A stretch of 36,089 nt of DNA from Lachnospiraceae bacterium MC2017 (GTDB taxonomy: Bacteria; Bacillota; Clostridia; Lachnospirales; Lachnospiraceae): contig JNJK01000039.1 of assembly GCA_000701625.1 (NCBI GenBank), forward strand, positions 1-36,089, given 5' to 3'. This document shows positions 6,660 to 13,912 of this stretch, piece by piece (within the stretch, counting starts at the first letter, position 1; the number at the start of each line of letters is the position of its first letter). Both the position numbers and the translations under genes were made by a program. The notes under the pieces are model-generated. The model made no database searches and was not told the origin of the DNA. It saw nothing but the letters and a program-made list of their open reading frames with translations.

Positions 6660-7160
6660 TTGCTGAATGAGGAATTAACAAATGATGTTAGGGACCAGGT
6701 GGTTAAACCGACTTTAAGGATTGTCATTCAGAAATTAAAAAAAATAGCGGAAAAAGATCTGGTTGAAGCGCTGAAAAAAGTTAGAGATACTTTCCAGAAT
6801 AGGAAGGAAAATATCCATGGAGAGATGAGTATAAAAGATCTCATCAAGAAAGATCAGGGAGCCCAGGCAGTGGACATTGATGCTATGGGACTTAGAGATT
6901 TCAGACGCCTTGCAAATAAATTTGGAGTGGATTTTGCAATAGTAAAGACTAAATCTGATGATAAAACAAAGTATTCCGTGTTTTTCAAGGCGAGAGATGC
7001 AGATGCGATAAGTGCAGTGATAAATGAATACACTGCAAGGCAGCTAAAAATCGAGAAGTTTGGAAGACCAAGTGTACTTGCAAAACTTGAAGCATTTAAG
7101 AAGATTGCGGCAGAGCTTTCCAAGAAAGCTGTTGAGAAGATGAAGGAGGCGGTGCGATGA
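6660..7160 (+). CDS. PcfB family (DUF3801) relaxosome/coupling accessory protein
   Basis: The 166-residue protein begins at TTG 6660, with GGGAG/GTGAGG upstream. The middle (about residues 55-125) carries the DUF3801 pattern: MSIKDLIKKDQGAQAVDI, then LRDFRRLANKFGVDFAIVK, KYSVFFKARDADAISAVINEY. The ends are charged helices. PcfB of Enterococcus pCF10 and its relatives bridge relaxosome and coupling protein in conjugation. The gene overlaps virD4 by four bases, the same pcfB-pcfC order as in pCF10-like systems. The length is typical. No earlier in-frame start exists after the upstream stop, so the TTG is well supported. Confidence 0.8.
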   Translation: MLNEELTNDVRDQVVKPTLRIVIQKLKKIAEKDLVEALKKVRDTFQNRKENIHGEMSIKDLIKKDQGAQAVDIDAMGLRDFRRLANKFGVDFAIVKTKSDDKTKYSVFFKARDADAISAVINEYTARQLKIEKFGRPSVLAKLEAFKKIAAELSKKAVEKMKEAVR

Positions 7161-8914
7161 ACCCTAAACTGAAGAAGCATCTTCTCATGACCCTTCCCTA
7201 CGTTGCAGTCGGTATGCTGGCAACAAATCTTGGTGAAGCATGGCGGCTGGCTAACGGTTCGGATCTTTCTCAAAAAGTGCAGAGCCTGTTCATTGATGGA
7301 TGTTTTGATAAGGCATTTTCAAATATCCTGCCGAGTATAAATCCATTTGATCTATGCATCGGAACTGTCATAGCCGGAGCTCTTCGTCTGGCGGTATATC
7401 TGAAAGGTAGAAATGCCAAGAAGTTTCGCCATAACGAAGAATACGGTAATGCTAGGTGGGGAACTCCCGAAGATATTGAGCCTTACATGGACCCGGAATT
7501 TAAAAATAATGTAATTCTGTCAAAAACGGAAAGACTTACAATGAATTCCAGACCGAAGAATCCGAAGTATGCCCGGAATAAGAATCTTCTTGTAGTCGGA
7601 GGTTCCGGTTCAGGTAAAACACGGTTTGTTTTAAAGCCTAACCTGCTACAAATGCATAGTTCCTACGTAGTCTGTGATCCAAAGGGAACTATAGTCAATG
7701 AGTGCGGTAAAGCGCTTTTGAAGAATGGATATAAGATGAAAATCTTCAATACCATAAACTTCAAGAGGTCGATGCATTATAATCCTTTCGCTTATGTCCA
7801 TAATGAAAAGGACATCCTGAAGCTCGTAACAACTCTTATCGCCAACACAAAAGGAGAAGGAAAAGCCGGTGATGAGTTTTGGGAGAAGAGCGAAAAGCTG
7901 CTATACTCCGCACTTATCGGATATATCCATTATGAAGCACCAGTGGAAGAGCAGAATTTCGCAACACTTCTCGAAATGCTGAATGCAATGGAAGTCAGGG
8001 AAGATGATGAAACATTTAAGAATCCGGTTGATCTGATGTTTGATGAATTGGAAGAGAAGGATGCTGATCACTTTGCTGTAAGGCAATATAAAAAGTACAA
8101 ATTGGCAGCGGGCAAGACAGCAAAATCCATACTTGTGAGCTGTGGAGCACGTCTCGCACCATTCGACATCAAAGAGCTGCGTGAGATCACAGCTTATGAT
8201 GAGCTGGAGCTTGATAAGATCGGAGATGAGAAGACTGCACTGTTCCTCATCATGTCTGATACAGATGCGACGTTCAATTTTTTGATCAGTATGGTCTATA
8301 CGCAGATGTTTAATCTCTTATGTGAGAAAGCAGATGATGTGTACGGCGGCAGGCTTCCGGTGCATGTACGCTGCCTTATAGATGAGGCAGCCAATATCGG
8401 ACAGATCCCTAATCTGGAGAAGCTGGTAGCAACTATCCGAAGTCGTGAGATATCAGCTTGCCTTGTATTACAGGCAAAGTCACAGCTTAAGGCAATCTAC
8501 AAAGATCATGCTGATACGATAATCGGCAACATGGATTCCCAGATATTCCTTGGAGGTACTGAGAAAACTACGCTCAAGGACCTGAATGAGATCCTGGGAA
8601 AAGAAACTATTGATACTTTTAACACAGGTGAAAGCAGAGGGCAGTCACGGAGCTACAATCTGAATTATCAGAAGCTCGGACATGACCTCATGACAATGGA
8701 TCAGCTGGCAGTGATGGACGGTTCAAAGTGTATAGTTCAGGTAAGAGGCGTGAGACCGTTCCTATCTGATAAATACGATCTGACACAGCATCCGAATTAC
8801 AAGCTGACAGCAGATTATGACAAAAGGAACTGGTTTGATATAGAGAAGTTCCTGAATCACAACTTAATACTGAAAGCCGATGACATGTATGAAGTCATCG
8901 AGATGTCTGAATGA
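7157..8914 (+). CDS. virD4: Type IV coupling protein, VirD4/TraG (PcfC-like)
   Basis: The 585-residue membrane ATPase brings the relaxase-DNA complex to the mating channel. Two N-terminal hydrophobic segments (about 8-25 and 65-80) anchor it. The Walker A motif is GGSGSGKTRF (about residue 148), followed by YVVCDPKGTIVNE; the Walker B is RCLIDEAANIGQIPNLEKLV (about 402). SRGQSRSYNLNYQKLG and the end of the TraG domain follow. ATG 7157 overlaps pcfB. The C terminus reads NLILKADDMYEVIEMSE. A second, diverged copy of these last codons lies beyond the toxin-antitoxin cassette at 9723-9794, so this 3' end has been rearranged. Confidence 0.93.
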   Translation: MNPKLKKHLLMTLPYVAVGMLATNLGEAWRLANGSDLSQKVQSLFIDGCFDKAFSNILPSINPFDLCIGTVIAGALRLAVYLKGRNAKKFRHNEEYGNARWGTPEDIEPYMDPEFKNNVILSKTERLTMNSRPKNPKYARNKNLLVVGGSGSGKTRFVLKPNLLQMHSSYVVCDPKGTIVNECGKALLKNGYKMKIFNTINFKRSMHYNPFAYVHNEKDILKLVTTLIANTKGEGKAGDEFWEKSEKLLYSALIGYIHYEAPVEEQNFATLLEMLNAMEVREDDETFKNPVDLMFDELEEKDADHFAVRQYKKYKLAAGKTAKSILVSCGARLAPFDIKELREITAYDELELDKIGDEKTALFLIMSDTDATFNFLISMVYTQMFNLLCEKADDVYGGRLPVHVRCLIDEAANIGQIPNLEKLVATIRSREISACLVLQAKSQLKAIYKDHADTIIGNMDSQIFLGGTEKTTLKDLNEILGKETIDTFNTGESRGQSRSYNLNYQKLGHDLMTMDQLAVMDGSKCIVQVRGVRPFLSDKYDLTQHPNYKLTADYDKRNWFDIEKFLNHNLILKADDMYEVIEMSE

Positions 8915-8927
8915 AGATAAAAGAAAA

Positions 8928-8977
8928 ATACACCTACTATGTGCCAATAAAGAGGATTACGTACATAGTAGGTGTAT
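8928..8977. terminator. Two-way terminator between virD4 and the toxin gene
   Basis: ATACACCTACTATGT (8928-8942) and ACATAGTAGGTGTAT (8963-8977) are perfect 15-base inverted repeats. On the minus strand the stem is followed by TTTTTCTTTT, a strong terminator for the toxin gene. On the plus strand ATGATTTTTG follows. Confidence 0.8.
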
Positions 8978-9001
8978 ATGATTTTTGCAGTTAAATCTGA
9001 A

Positions 9002-9331
9002 TCAGGTCAGATTTTCCTCAAAGAATTTTTCGAGGTCCATTGCTCCAAAAGGGATACGGACAATCTCTACGCGTTCACGGTCTTCGTCAACCAGATAGAG
9101 AACAGCATAATTGTCAACGTTCATGCGTCTCATACCGAGACTTGACCAAGGCTCATAAGGAACAAGAGGATTCTTTTTCGGAAATTTGTTGAGCTTTTTT
9201 ATAGCGTCACGGATACGATTGATTTGTCCTTCAGCATTGTCTCTCGAACCTAAATTATATGCGATGTACATAAAAATGTTACGAAGATCGTCTTTTGCCT
9301 CATCAGAGTAGCAGACATAAAAATCACTCAT
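9002..9331 (-). CDS. RelE/ParE-family toxin
   Basis: The 109-residue protein has the RelE/ParE fold signature: YSDEAKDDLRNIFMYIAYNLGS at the N terminus, a helical INRIRDAIKKLNKFP region, and the C-terminal strands RRMNVDNYAVLYLVDEDRERVEIVRIPFG. Toxins of this fold either cut mRNA in the ribosome (RelE) or poison gyrase (ParE). The NYAVLYLVDE strand fits either, so the target cannot be assigned. It overlaps the antitoxin stop by four bases and lies downstream of it, the usual order. The pair is opposite in direction to the ICE genes around it, which indicates separate acquisition as a stability module. Confidence 0.85.
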   Translation of the reverse strand: MSDFYVCYSDEAKDDLRNIFMYIAYNLGSRDNAEGQINRIRDAIKKLNKFPKKNPLVPYEPWSSLGMRRMNVDNYAVLYLVDEDRERVEIVRIPFGAMDLEKFFEENLT

Positions 9332-9633
9332 ATGCCAAACTCCTCAGAGAGCATGCGATCAACGTCTTCAACAGAATGTGTGCGTCCATTTTTGATGGAA
9401 TCTACGCCTTTTTGCAGCTCTGCATCAAACTCAGCTTTTGTGATGCCTTGAGCAGAGAACTGATTTATGTCAGGGAGCTTTGGCTGAAAAGGCATTCCTT
9501 TGACGAGAACTATCTGGCTATAAAGCATTTTAATCGCCTCTGAAGGAGAAATCCCAAGCTGTGAGAGGATTGCTTCGGCGTTTTCTTTGAGTCCGGTATC
9601 TATACGGGCATAAACTGGTGCTGTATTTGCCAT
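9328..9633 (-). CDS. RelB/DinJ-family antitoxin
   Basis: The 101-residue protein starts MANTAPVYARIDTGLKENA, the ribbon-helix-helix of RelB/DinJ antitoxins, continues ILSQLGISPSEAIKMLYSQIVLVKGMPF, the classic DinJ core, and ends in an acidic helical tail that would cover the toxin. I chose ATG 9633 because a GAAAGGAG box lies 7-8 bases upstream; an in-frame ATG at 9681 falls inside the -10 region of the promoter. RelB proteins repress their own operon. The pair overlaps by four bases. Confidence 0.88.
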   Translation of the reverse strand: MANTAPVYARIDTGLKENAEAILSQLGISPSEAIKMLYSQIVLVKGMPFQPKLPDINQFSAQGITKAEFDAELQKGVDSIKNGRTHSVEDVDRMLSEEFGI

Positions 9634-9671
9634 AATAATCACGCTCCTTTCATTCAAATATCTTTGATGAA

Positions 9672-9700
9672 AGTATAACATTTCGTGATTGCAAATGCAA
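9672..9700 (-). promoter_or_regulatory. Promoter of the relBE-like operon
   Basis: Read on the minus strand, TTGCAT (9700-9695) and TATACT (9677-9672) are separated by 17 bases. The region also contains the symmetric TTGCATTTGCAA, a possible antitoxin operator. Confidence 0.7.
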
Positions 9701-9722
9701 GCATACGCAAGCGGAACGAACG

Positions 9723-9794
9723 GATAACCAGAACTACAATTTAATACTGAAAGCCGATGACAAATATACAGTCATCGAATTACCTGAAAGTTAA
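9723..9794 (+). pseudogene. Orphan copy of the virD4 3' end
   Basis: Reading in frame gives DNQNYNLILKADDKYTVIEL followed by PES and a stop. The true virD4 end reads NHNLILKADDMYEVIEMSE. A 22-base block (8864-8885 and 9741-9762) is identical and the flanks differ. It lacks a start and any ATPase domain. It is a relic of another coupling-protein allele, left where the toxin-antitoxin cassette joined the ICE. Confidence 0.8.
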
Positions 9795-9940
9795 AGCTCT
9801 CTGAAGCGTCAATAAAAGGCACTTTGGCAGGGCTTTTTCTTATGCCCGGAAATGGGCAGATACGGCCGTATTTCCAAAGTCAGTCGGCGGGCTTTGGAAT
9901 TTAACTCAGAAACAGTTTTTCATGGGAAAGGAGATTTTTA
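9795..9940 (+). promoter_or_regulatory. Structured leader of the mating-channel operon
   Basis: The stretch holds GAAGCGTCA (9803-9811, shared with 3618), GGCTTTTTCTTATGCCC (9831-9847), then three hairpin elements: GCCC-N6-GGGC (9844-9857), the palindrome TACGGCCGTA (9861-9870) and TTCCAAAG-N12-CTTTGGAA (9872-9899). The maff2 ribosome site follows at about 9926-9932. No promoter of consensus type stands out. A regulatory RNA or attenuator is a reasonable reading. Confidence 0.55.
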
Positions 9941-10156
9941 ATGGCATTTTTCGTAAGCGCAATCGGCGTACTTAAGACAGTTGTAGTAGCAATCGGTGCA
10001 GGTCTCGGTGTATGGGGAATCATCAACCTCATGGAAGGATACGGCAATGACAATCCGGGCGCTAAGAGCCAGGGCATGAAGCAGCTCATGGCAGGTGGCG
10101 GTGTTGCCCTCATCGGAACTACACTTATTCCGCTTCTCGCTGACCTCTTCGGTTGA
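9941..10156 (+). CDS. Maff2-family small membrane protein
   Basis: The 71-residue protein has two hydrophobic segments: VSAIGVLKTVVVAIGAGLGV (about 5-24) and GGGVALIGTTLIPLLADLFG at the C terminus, with a polar loop NDNPGAKSQGMKQLM between them. This is the Maff2 family, found next to virB6/trbL in Clostridia ICEs. The size and two-helix hairpin resemble VirB2/TrbC pilin-like subunits, so a structural channel role is a fair inference. ATG 9941 has a GGAAAGGAG box 8-9 bases upstream. It has the richest codon use and strongest ribosome site in the operon, consistent with high expression. Confidence 0.82.
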   Translation: MAFFVSAIGVLKTVVVAIGAGLGVWGIINLMEGYGNDNPGAKSQGMKQLMAGGGVALIGTTLIPLLADLFG

Positions 10157-10190
10157 TCTAAGCCTCCTCAGGACAGGAGTAATTGGAAAG

Positions 10191-10214
10191 GAAGAGCCGG
10201 TCCTGCGGCTCTTC
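10191..10214 (+). promoter_or_regulatory. Perfect hairpin between maff2 and virB6
   Basis: GAAGAGCCG-GTCCTG-CGGCTCTTC forms a 9-pair stem with a 6-base loop and no T-run. It lies 4 bases before the virB6 ribosome site. It could stabilise the upstream maff2 transcript or partly block read-through, setting unequal amounts of the two proteins. Confidence 0.55.
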
Positions 10215-10230
10215 AGAAAGGAGGAAAACG

Positions 10231-11097
10231 TTGGGTAGTTTATTGGAGCAGCTGACGCAATACCTGAAGGATATTCTGGTTGCTGGAATCATGAATAACC
10301 TTACAAGTACCTTCAATAACCTGAATTCGAAGCTCGTTGAGGTCACGGATACTCTGGCGACAACTCCGGCAGACTTTCAGCCATCGGTCTTCAACATGAT
10401 CAGAGACATATCGGAAAATGTGATGATGCCGGTTGCAGGGATAATACTGACATTTGTTGCAGTTTATGAGCTGATACAGCTTGTGATCGCCCATAACAAT
10501 CTGGCAAATTTCGAGACATGGATATTCTTCAAATGGATAATGAAGACCTTCATAGCCGTTGAACTTGTTACACATGTTTTTGACATTACGATGGCGATAT
10601 TCGATGTGGCGCAGTACGTAATAGAAGAAAGCGGAGGTCTGATAGGAGATTCCACTGCGATAGATGGTTCGGCACTTGAAGCAATGAGATCGACTCTCGA
10701 AGCAATGGAACTCGGGCCGCTCTTTGCCATATTCCTTCAGACCTTTATCGTACAGTTTATCTTCAACCTCATGGCAATGGTCATATATGTCATAGTCGTT
10801 GGGCGAATGATAGAGATATATCTCAGAGTCAGTATGGCGCCGATACCATTTGCAACATTCGGAAACAGGGAACAGAGCATGATAGGACAGAATTATCTAA
10901 GGTCGCTCATTGCTATCGGATTCCAGGGATTTCTGATAATGATCTGTATCGCTATATACGCTGTGCTGATCCATGATGTGGCATTTTCCTCGGATATAAT
11001 GGGTTCACTCTGGAATGTACTCGGAATGACGATACTGTTGGGATTTATGTTGTTTAAGACAGGAAGTGTGGCGCAGAGTATCATGCAGGCACACTGA
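10231..11097 (+). CDS. VirB6/TrbL-like polytopic membrane protein of the conjugation channel
   Basis: The 288-residue protein has about six membrane segments: one around MMPVAGIILTFVAVYELIQ (about 65-83), further segments in the FFKWIMKTFIAVEL, FAIFLQTFIVQFIFNLMAMV and FQGFLIMICIAIYAVLI regions, and one at the C terminus (MTILLGFMLFK). The VYVIVVGRMIEIYLRVSMAPIPFA-type segment is characteristic of TrbL/VirB6 proteins of Gram-positive ICEs. The start is TTG 10231, 6 bases after AAGGAGG; an in-frame TTG at 10183 lies in the hairpin region and lacks a site. It would form the inner-membrane part of the DNA channel. Confidence 0.82.
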   Translation: MGSLLEQLTQYLKDILVAGIMNNLTSTFNNLNSKLVEVTDTLATTPADFQPSVFNMIRDISENVMMPVAGIILTFVAVYELIQLVIAHNNLANFETWIFFKWIMKTFIAVELVTHVFDITMAIFDVAQYVIEESGGLIGDSTAIDGSALEAMRSTLEAMELGPLFAIFLQTFIVQFIFNLMAMVIYVIVVGRMIEIYLRVSMAPIPFATFGNREQSMIGQNYLRSLIAIGFQGFLIMICIAIYAVLIHDVAFSSDIMGSLWNVLGMTILLGFMLFKTGSVAQSIMQAH

Positions 11098-11112
11098 TGA
11101 AAGGAGAAAAAA

Positions 11113-11592
11113 TTGGCATCATACATTGCAGTACCTCGTGATCTTACGAAGGTAAAGAGCAAAGTGATGTTTAACATGACAAAACGGCAGCTTGTCTGTT
11201 TTTCCATAGCGGCACTCATCGGAGTTCCGGCATTCTTTTTGCTGAAAAATTTCGGAGATGTGAGCTTTGCGACAATGGGAATGATGATCCTGATGATGCC
11301 CATGTTTTTTGTGGGAATGTATCAGAAGAACGGACAGCCGCTGGAAGTCATATTCACTCACTTTGTACAGGCGAATTTCATACGACCAAAGATCAGGTTA
11401 TATAAGACAGATAATTATTATGAGGCACTTCATAGACAGGCTGAAGCAGAAGAGGAGGTAGAAAGGATTGTTAGCAAATATCATGAAGATCTTACGGAAA
11501 AAGGAAGAAAGAACCTTCAGAGTACCGGAATATTTAAGCCCGGAAGACAAAAAACATGTAAAGGACATTATAAACGCAGCAAGGAAATATGA
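11113..11592 (+). CDS. prgI: PrgI-family membrane protein of the conjugation channel
   Basis: The 159-residue protein begins at TTG 11113 after AAGGAGAAAAAA. The motif IAVPRDLTKVKSKVMFNMT is followed by two membrane segments (LVCFSIAALIGVPAFFLL and MMILMMPMFFVGMY) and then NGQPLEVIFTHFVQ, the hallmark of the PrgI family. The family is conserved in Gram-positive conjugation, is placed in the membrane, and is often compared with VirB3, which pairs with VirB4. The last 42 codons overlap the start of virB4 in another frame (125 bases), so the Lys/Arg-rich C-terminal tail is read from virB4's first codons. Confidence 0.83.
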   Translation: MASYIAVPRDLTKVKSKVMFNMTKRQLVCFSIAALIGVPAFFLLKNFGDVSFATMGMMILMMPMFFVGMYQKNGQPLEVIFTHFVQANFIRPKIRLYKTDNYYEALHRQAEAEEEVERIVSKYHEDLTEKGRKNLQSTGIFKPGRQKTCKGHYKRSKEI

Positions 11593-13909
11593 TGATGTTC
11601 CGCGAACGACTCAGCAGAGTATCCCCTTTGACCGGATGTTTCAGGATGGTATATGCAGGGTCGGGATAGATTATTACACGAAGACGATACAGTTTCAGGA
11701 TATCAATTATCAGCTGGCACAGCAGGAGGAGCAGACAGAGATTTTCGAAGAGTGGTGCAGTTTCCTGAACTTCTTTGACAGCTCCGTTCATTTCCAGTTG
11801 AGCTTTATGAATACGGCAACTGATGCAGAAAAGTTTGAGAAGAGTATAGCGATACCCTTTCAGGATGATGGTTTCAATGAAGTAAGAAGTGAGTATACCG
11901 GAATGCTGATACACCAGATGGAAGCAGGAAATAATGGTCTTACGAAGACCAAGTATCTTACATTTGGAATACATGCAGATTCCATGAAAGCTGCAAAACC
12001 GAGGCTGAACCATATCGAAGCGGATCTCTTGAATAACTTCAAGCGACTCGGAGTATTTGCTCATACCCTTGATGGTGCGGAGAGGCTTGAACTCATGCAT
12101 TCACAGTTTCATATGGGAGATGATGCAAAGTTTTTCTTTGACTGGAAATGGCTTCCGCAGTCAGGTCTTTCTGTAAAGGACTTCATAGCACCGGGAAGTT
12201 TGTCATTTAAGAGTGGCAGGTACTTCCAGATGGGGGAACTGTATGGAGCAATGAGCTTCCTTTCAATCGATGCATCAGATGTAAATGACAGGATGCTTTC
12301 GGACTTTCTCGGCATGGAGTCCAGCCAGATCGTGTCAATGCATATCCAGTCAGTTGATCAGAATGAAGCCATAAAGACCATAAAGCACACCATCACCGAG
12401 CTCGATCGCTCAAAGATTGAGGAGCAGAAAAAGGCAGTAAGAGCAGGTTATGATATGGATATCATCCCTTCAGATCTTGCTACTTACGGCAATGATGCCA
12501 AGGCACTTCTGAAGGAACTTCAGAGCCAGAACGAGAGAATGTTTTTGCTGACATTTCTTGTGATGAATACCGGGCGTACTAAGCAGGAGCTTGAAAATAA
12601 TGTATTTCAGGCTAACAGTATAGCCCAGAAGCATAACTGCAATCTGATTCGGCTTGATTATCAGCAGGAGCAGGGACTCATGAGCACATTACCTCTTGCT
12701 TATAATCAGATTGATATCAAGCGTGGCATGACCACAAGCAGCACAGCGATATTTATACCGTTCACAACACAGGAGCTCTTTCAGGCAGGGAATGAATCGC
12801 TTTATTATGGTCTGAACGCACTTTCCAATAACCTTATCATGGTAGACAGAAAGAAGCTGAAGAATCCGAATGGTCTAATACTAGGAACTCCGGGTTCCGG
12901 TAAATCGTTTGCAGCAAAGAGAGAAATTGCAAATGCTTTTCTGGTAACGGATGACGATGTGATCATATCAGATCCTGAGTCGGAGTATTCTGCACTTGTA
13001 AAGCGTTTCGGCGGGCAGGTCATAAAGATCAGTCCTACATCTGATCAGTATATTAATCCGATGGATATCAACATGAACTATTCGGATGATGATAATCCTA
13101 TCGCCCTGAAAGCTGACTTCATCCTTTCGCTCTGTGAGCTGATCGTTGGTGGTAAGGAAGGTCTGAAACCTGTTGAGAAGACAGTCATTGACCGTTGTAT
13201 CCATAAGATATATCAGAAATACTTTGAGCATCCGGGGAAAGAAAACATGCCGATACTCGAAGATCTCTATAATGCTCTTTTGGAGCAGGAAGAGCCTGAA
13301 GCAAAGACAGTTGCAACTTCGCTTGAGATTTATGTTTCCGGTTCACTTAACGTTTTCAACCACAGGACAAATGTGGAGCTTACGAACCGACTTGTCTGCT
13401 ACGACATAAAGGATCTAGGAAAGCAGCTTAAGAAACTCGGAATGCTGGTTGTACAGGATCAGGTCTGGGGCAGAGTTACAGAGAATAGAAGTCAGGGCAA
13501 ATCTACACGTTACTACATGGATGAGATGCACCTGCTCCTTCGAGAAGAGCAGACTGCGGCATATACTGTTGAGATCTGGAAGCGTTTCAGAAAGTGGGGA
13601 GGTATCCCGACAGGCATAACTCAGAACGTAAAAGACCTCCTGGCATCTAAGGAGGTCGAAAATATCTTTGAAAACTCAGACTTCATCTATATGCTTAATC
13701 AGGCGGTCGGTGACAGATCCATCCTTGCAAAGCAGCTAAATATAAGTCCTCATCAGCTCTCTTATGTAACACATTCGGGAGAAGGTGAAGGGCTTATTTT
13801 TTATGGCAACGTGATACTTCCATTTGTAGACAGGTTCCCGAAGAACCTTGAACTCTACAATATCATGACGACCAAGTTATCCGAGGTTCATGAAGCGAAG
13901 GAGGGATAA
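11468..13909 (+). CDS. virB4: VirB4-family conjugation ATPase
   Basis: The 813-residue protein powers assembly and transport of the mating channel. The N-terminal half is the CagE/VirB4 domain. The Walker A motif is LGTPGSGKSFAAKRE (about residues 472-486), followed by ISDPESEYSALVKRFGG. The Walker B is RYYMDEMHLLL (about 681-691). FRKWGGIPTGITQNVKDLL follows. The start is TTG 11468: AGGAGG ends 8 bases upstream. An in-frame ATG at 11483 is the alternative, but it loses the spacing. The gene overlaps prgI and is followed after 3 bases by the hydrolase gene. Confidence 0.93.
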   Translation: MLANIMKILRKKEERTFRVPEYLSPEDKKHVKDIINAARKYDDVPRTTQQSIPFDRMFQDGICRVGIDYYTKTIQFQDINYQLAQQEEQTEIFEEWCSFLNFFDSSVHFQLSFMNTATDAEKFEKSIAIPFQDDGFNEVRSEYTGMLIHQMEAGNNGLTKTKYLTFGIHADSMKAAKPRLNHIEADLLNNFKRLGVFAHTLDGAERLELMHSQFHMGDDAKFFFDWKWLPQSGLSVKDFIAPGSLSFKSGRYFQMGELYGAMSFLSIDASDVNDRMLSDFLGMESSQIVSMHIQSVDQNEAIKTIKHTITELDRSKIEEQKKAVRAGYDMDIIPSDLATYGNDAKALLKELQSQNERMFLLTFLVMNTGRTKQELENNVFQANSIAQKHNCNLIRLDYQQEQGLMSTLPLAYNQIDIKRGMTTSSTAIFIPFTTQELFQAGNESLYYGLNALSNNLIMVDRKKLKNPNGLILGTPGSGKSFAAKREIANAFLVTDDDVIISDPESEYSALVKRFGGQVIKISPTSDQYINPMDINMNYSDDDNPIALKADFILSLCELIVGGKEGLKPVEKTVIDRCIHKIYQKYFEHPGKENMPILEDLYNALLEQEEPEAKTVATSLEIYVSGSLNVFNHRTNVELTNRLVCYDIKDLGKQLKKLGMLVVQDQVWGRVTENRSQGKSTRYYMDEMHLLLREEQTAAYTVEIWKRFRKWGGIPTGITQNVKDLLASKEVENIFENSDFIYMLNQAVGDRSILAKQLNISPHQLSYVTHSGEGEGLIFYGNVILPFVDRFPKNLELYNIMTTKLSEVHEAKEG

Positions 13910-13912
13910 CCG

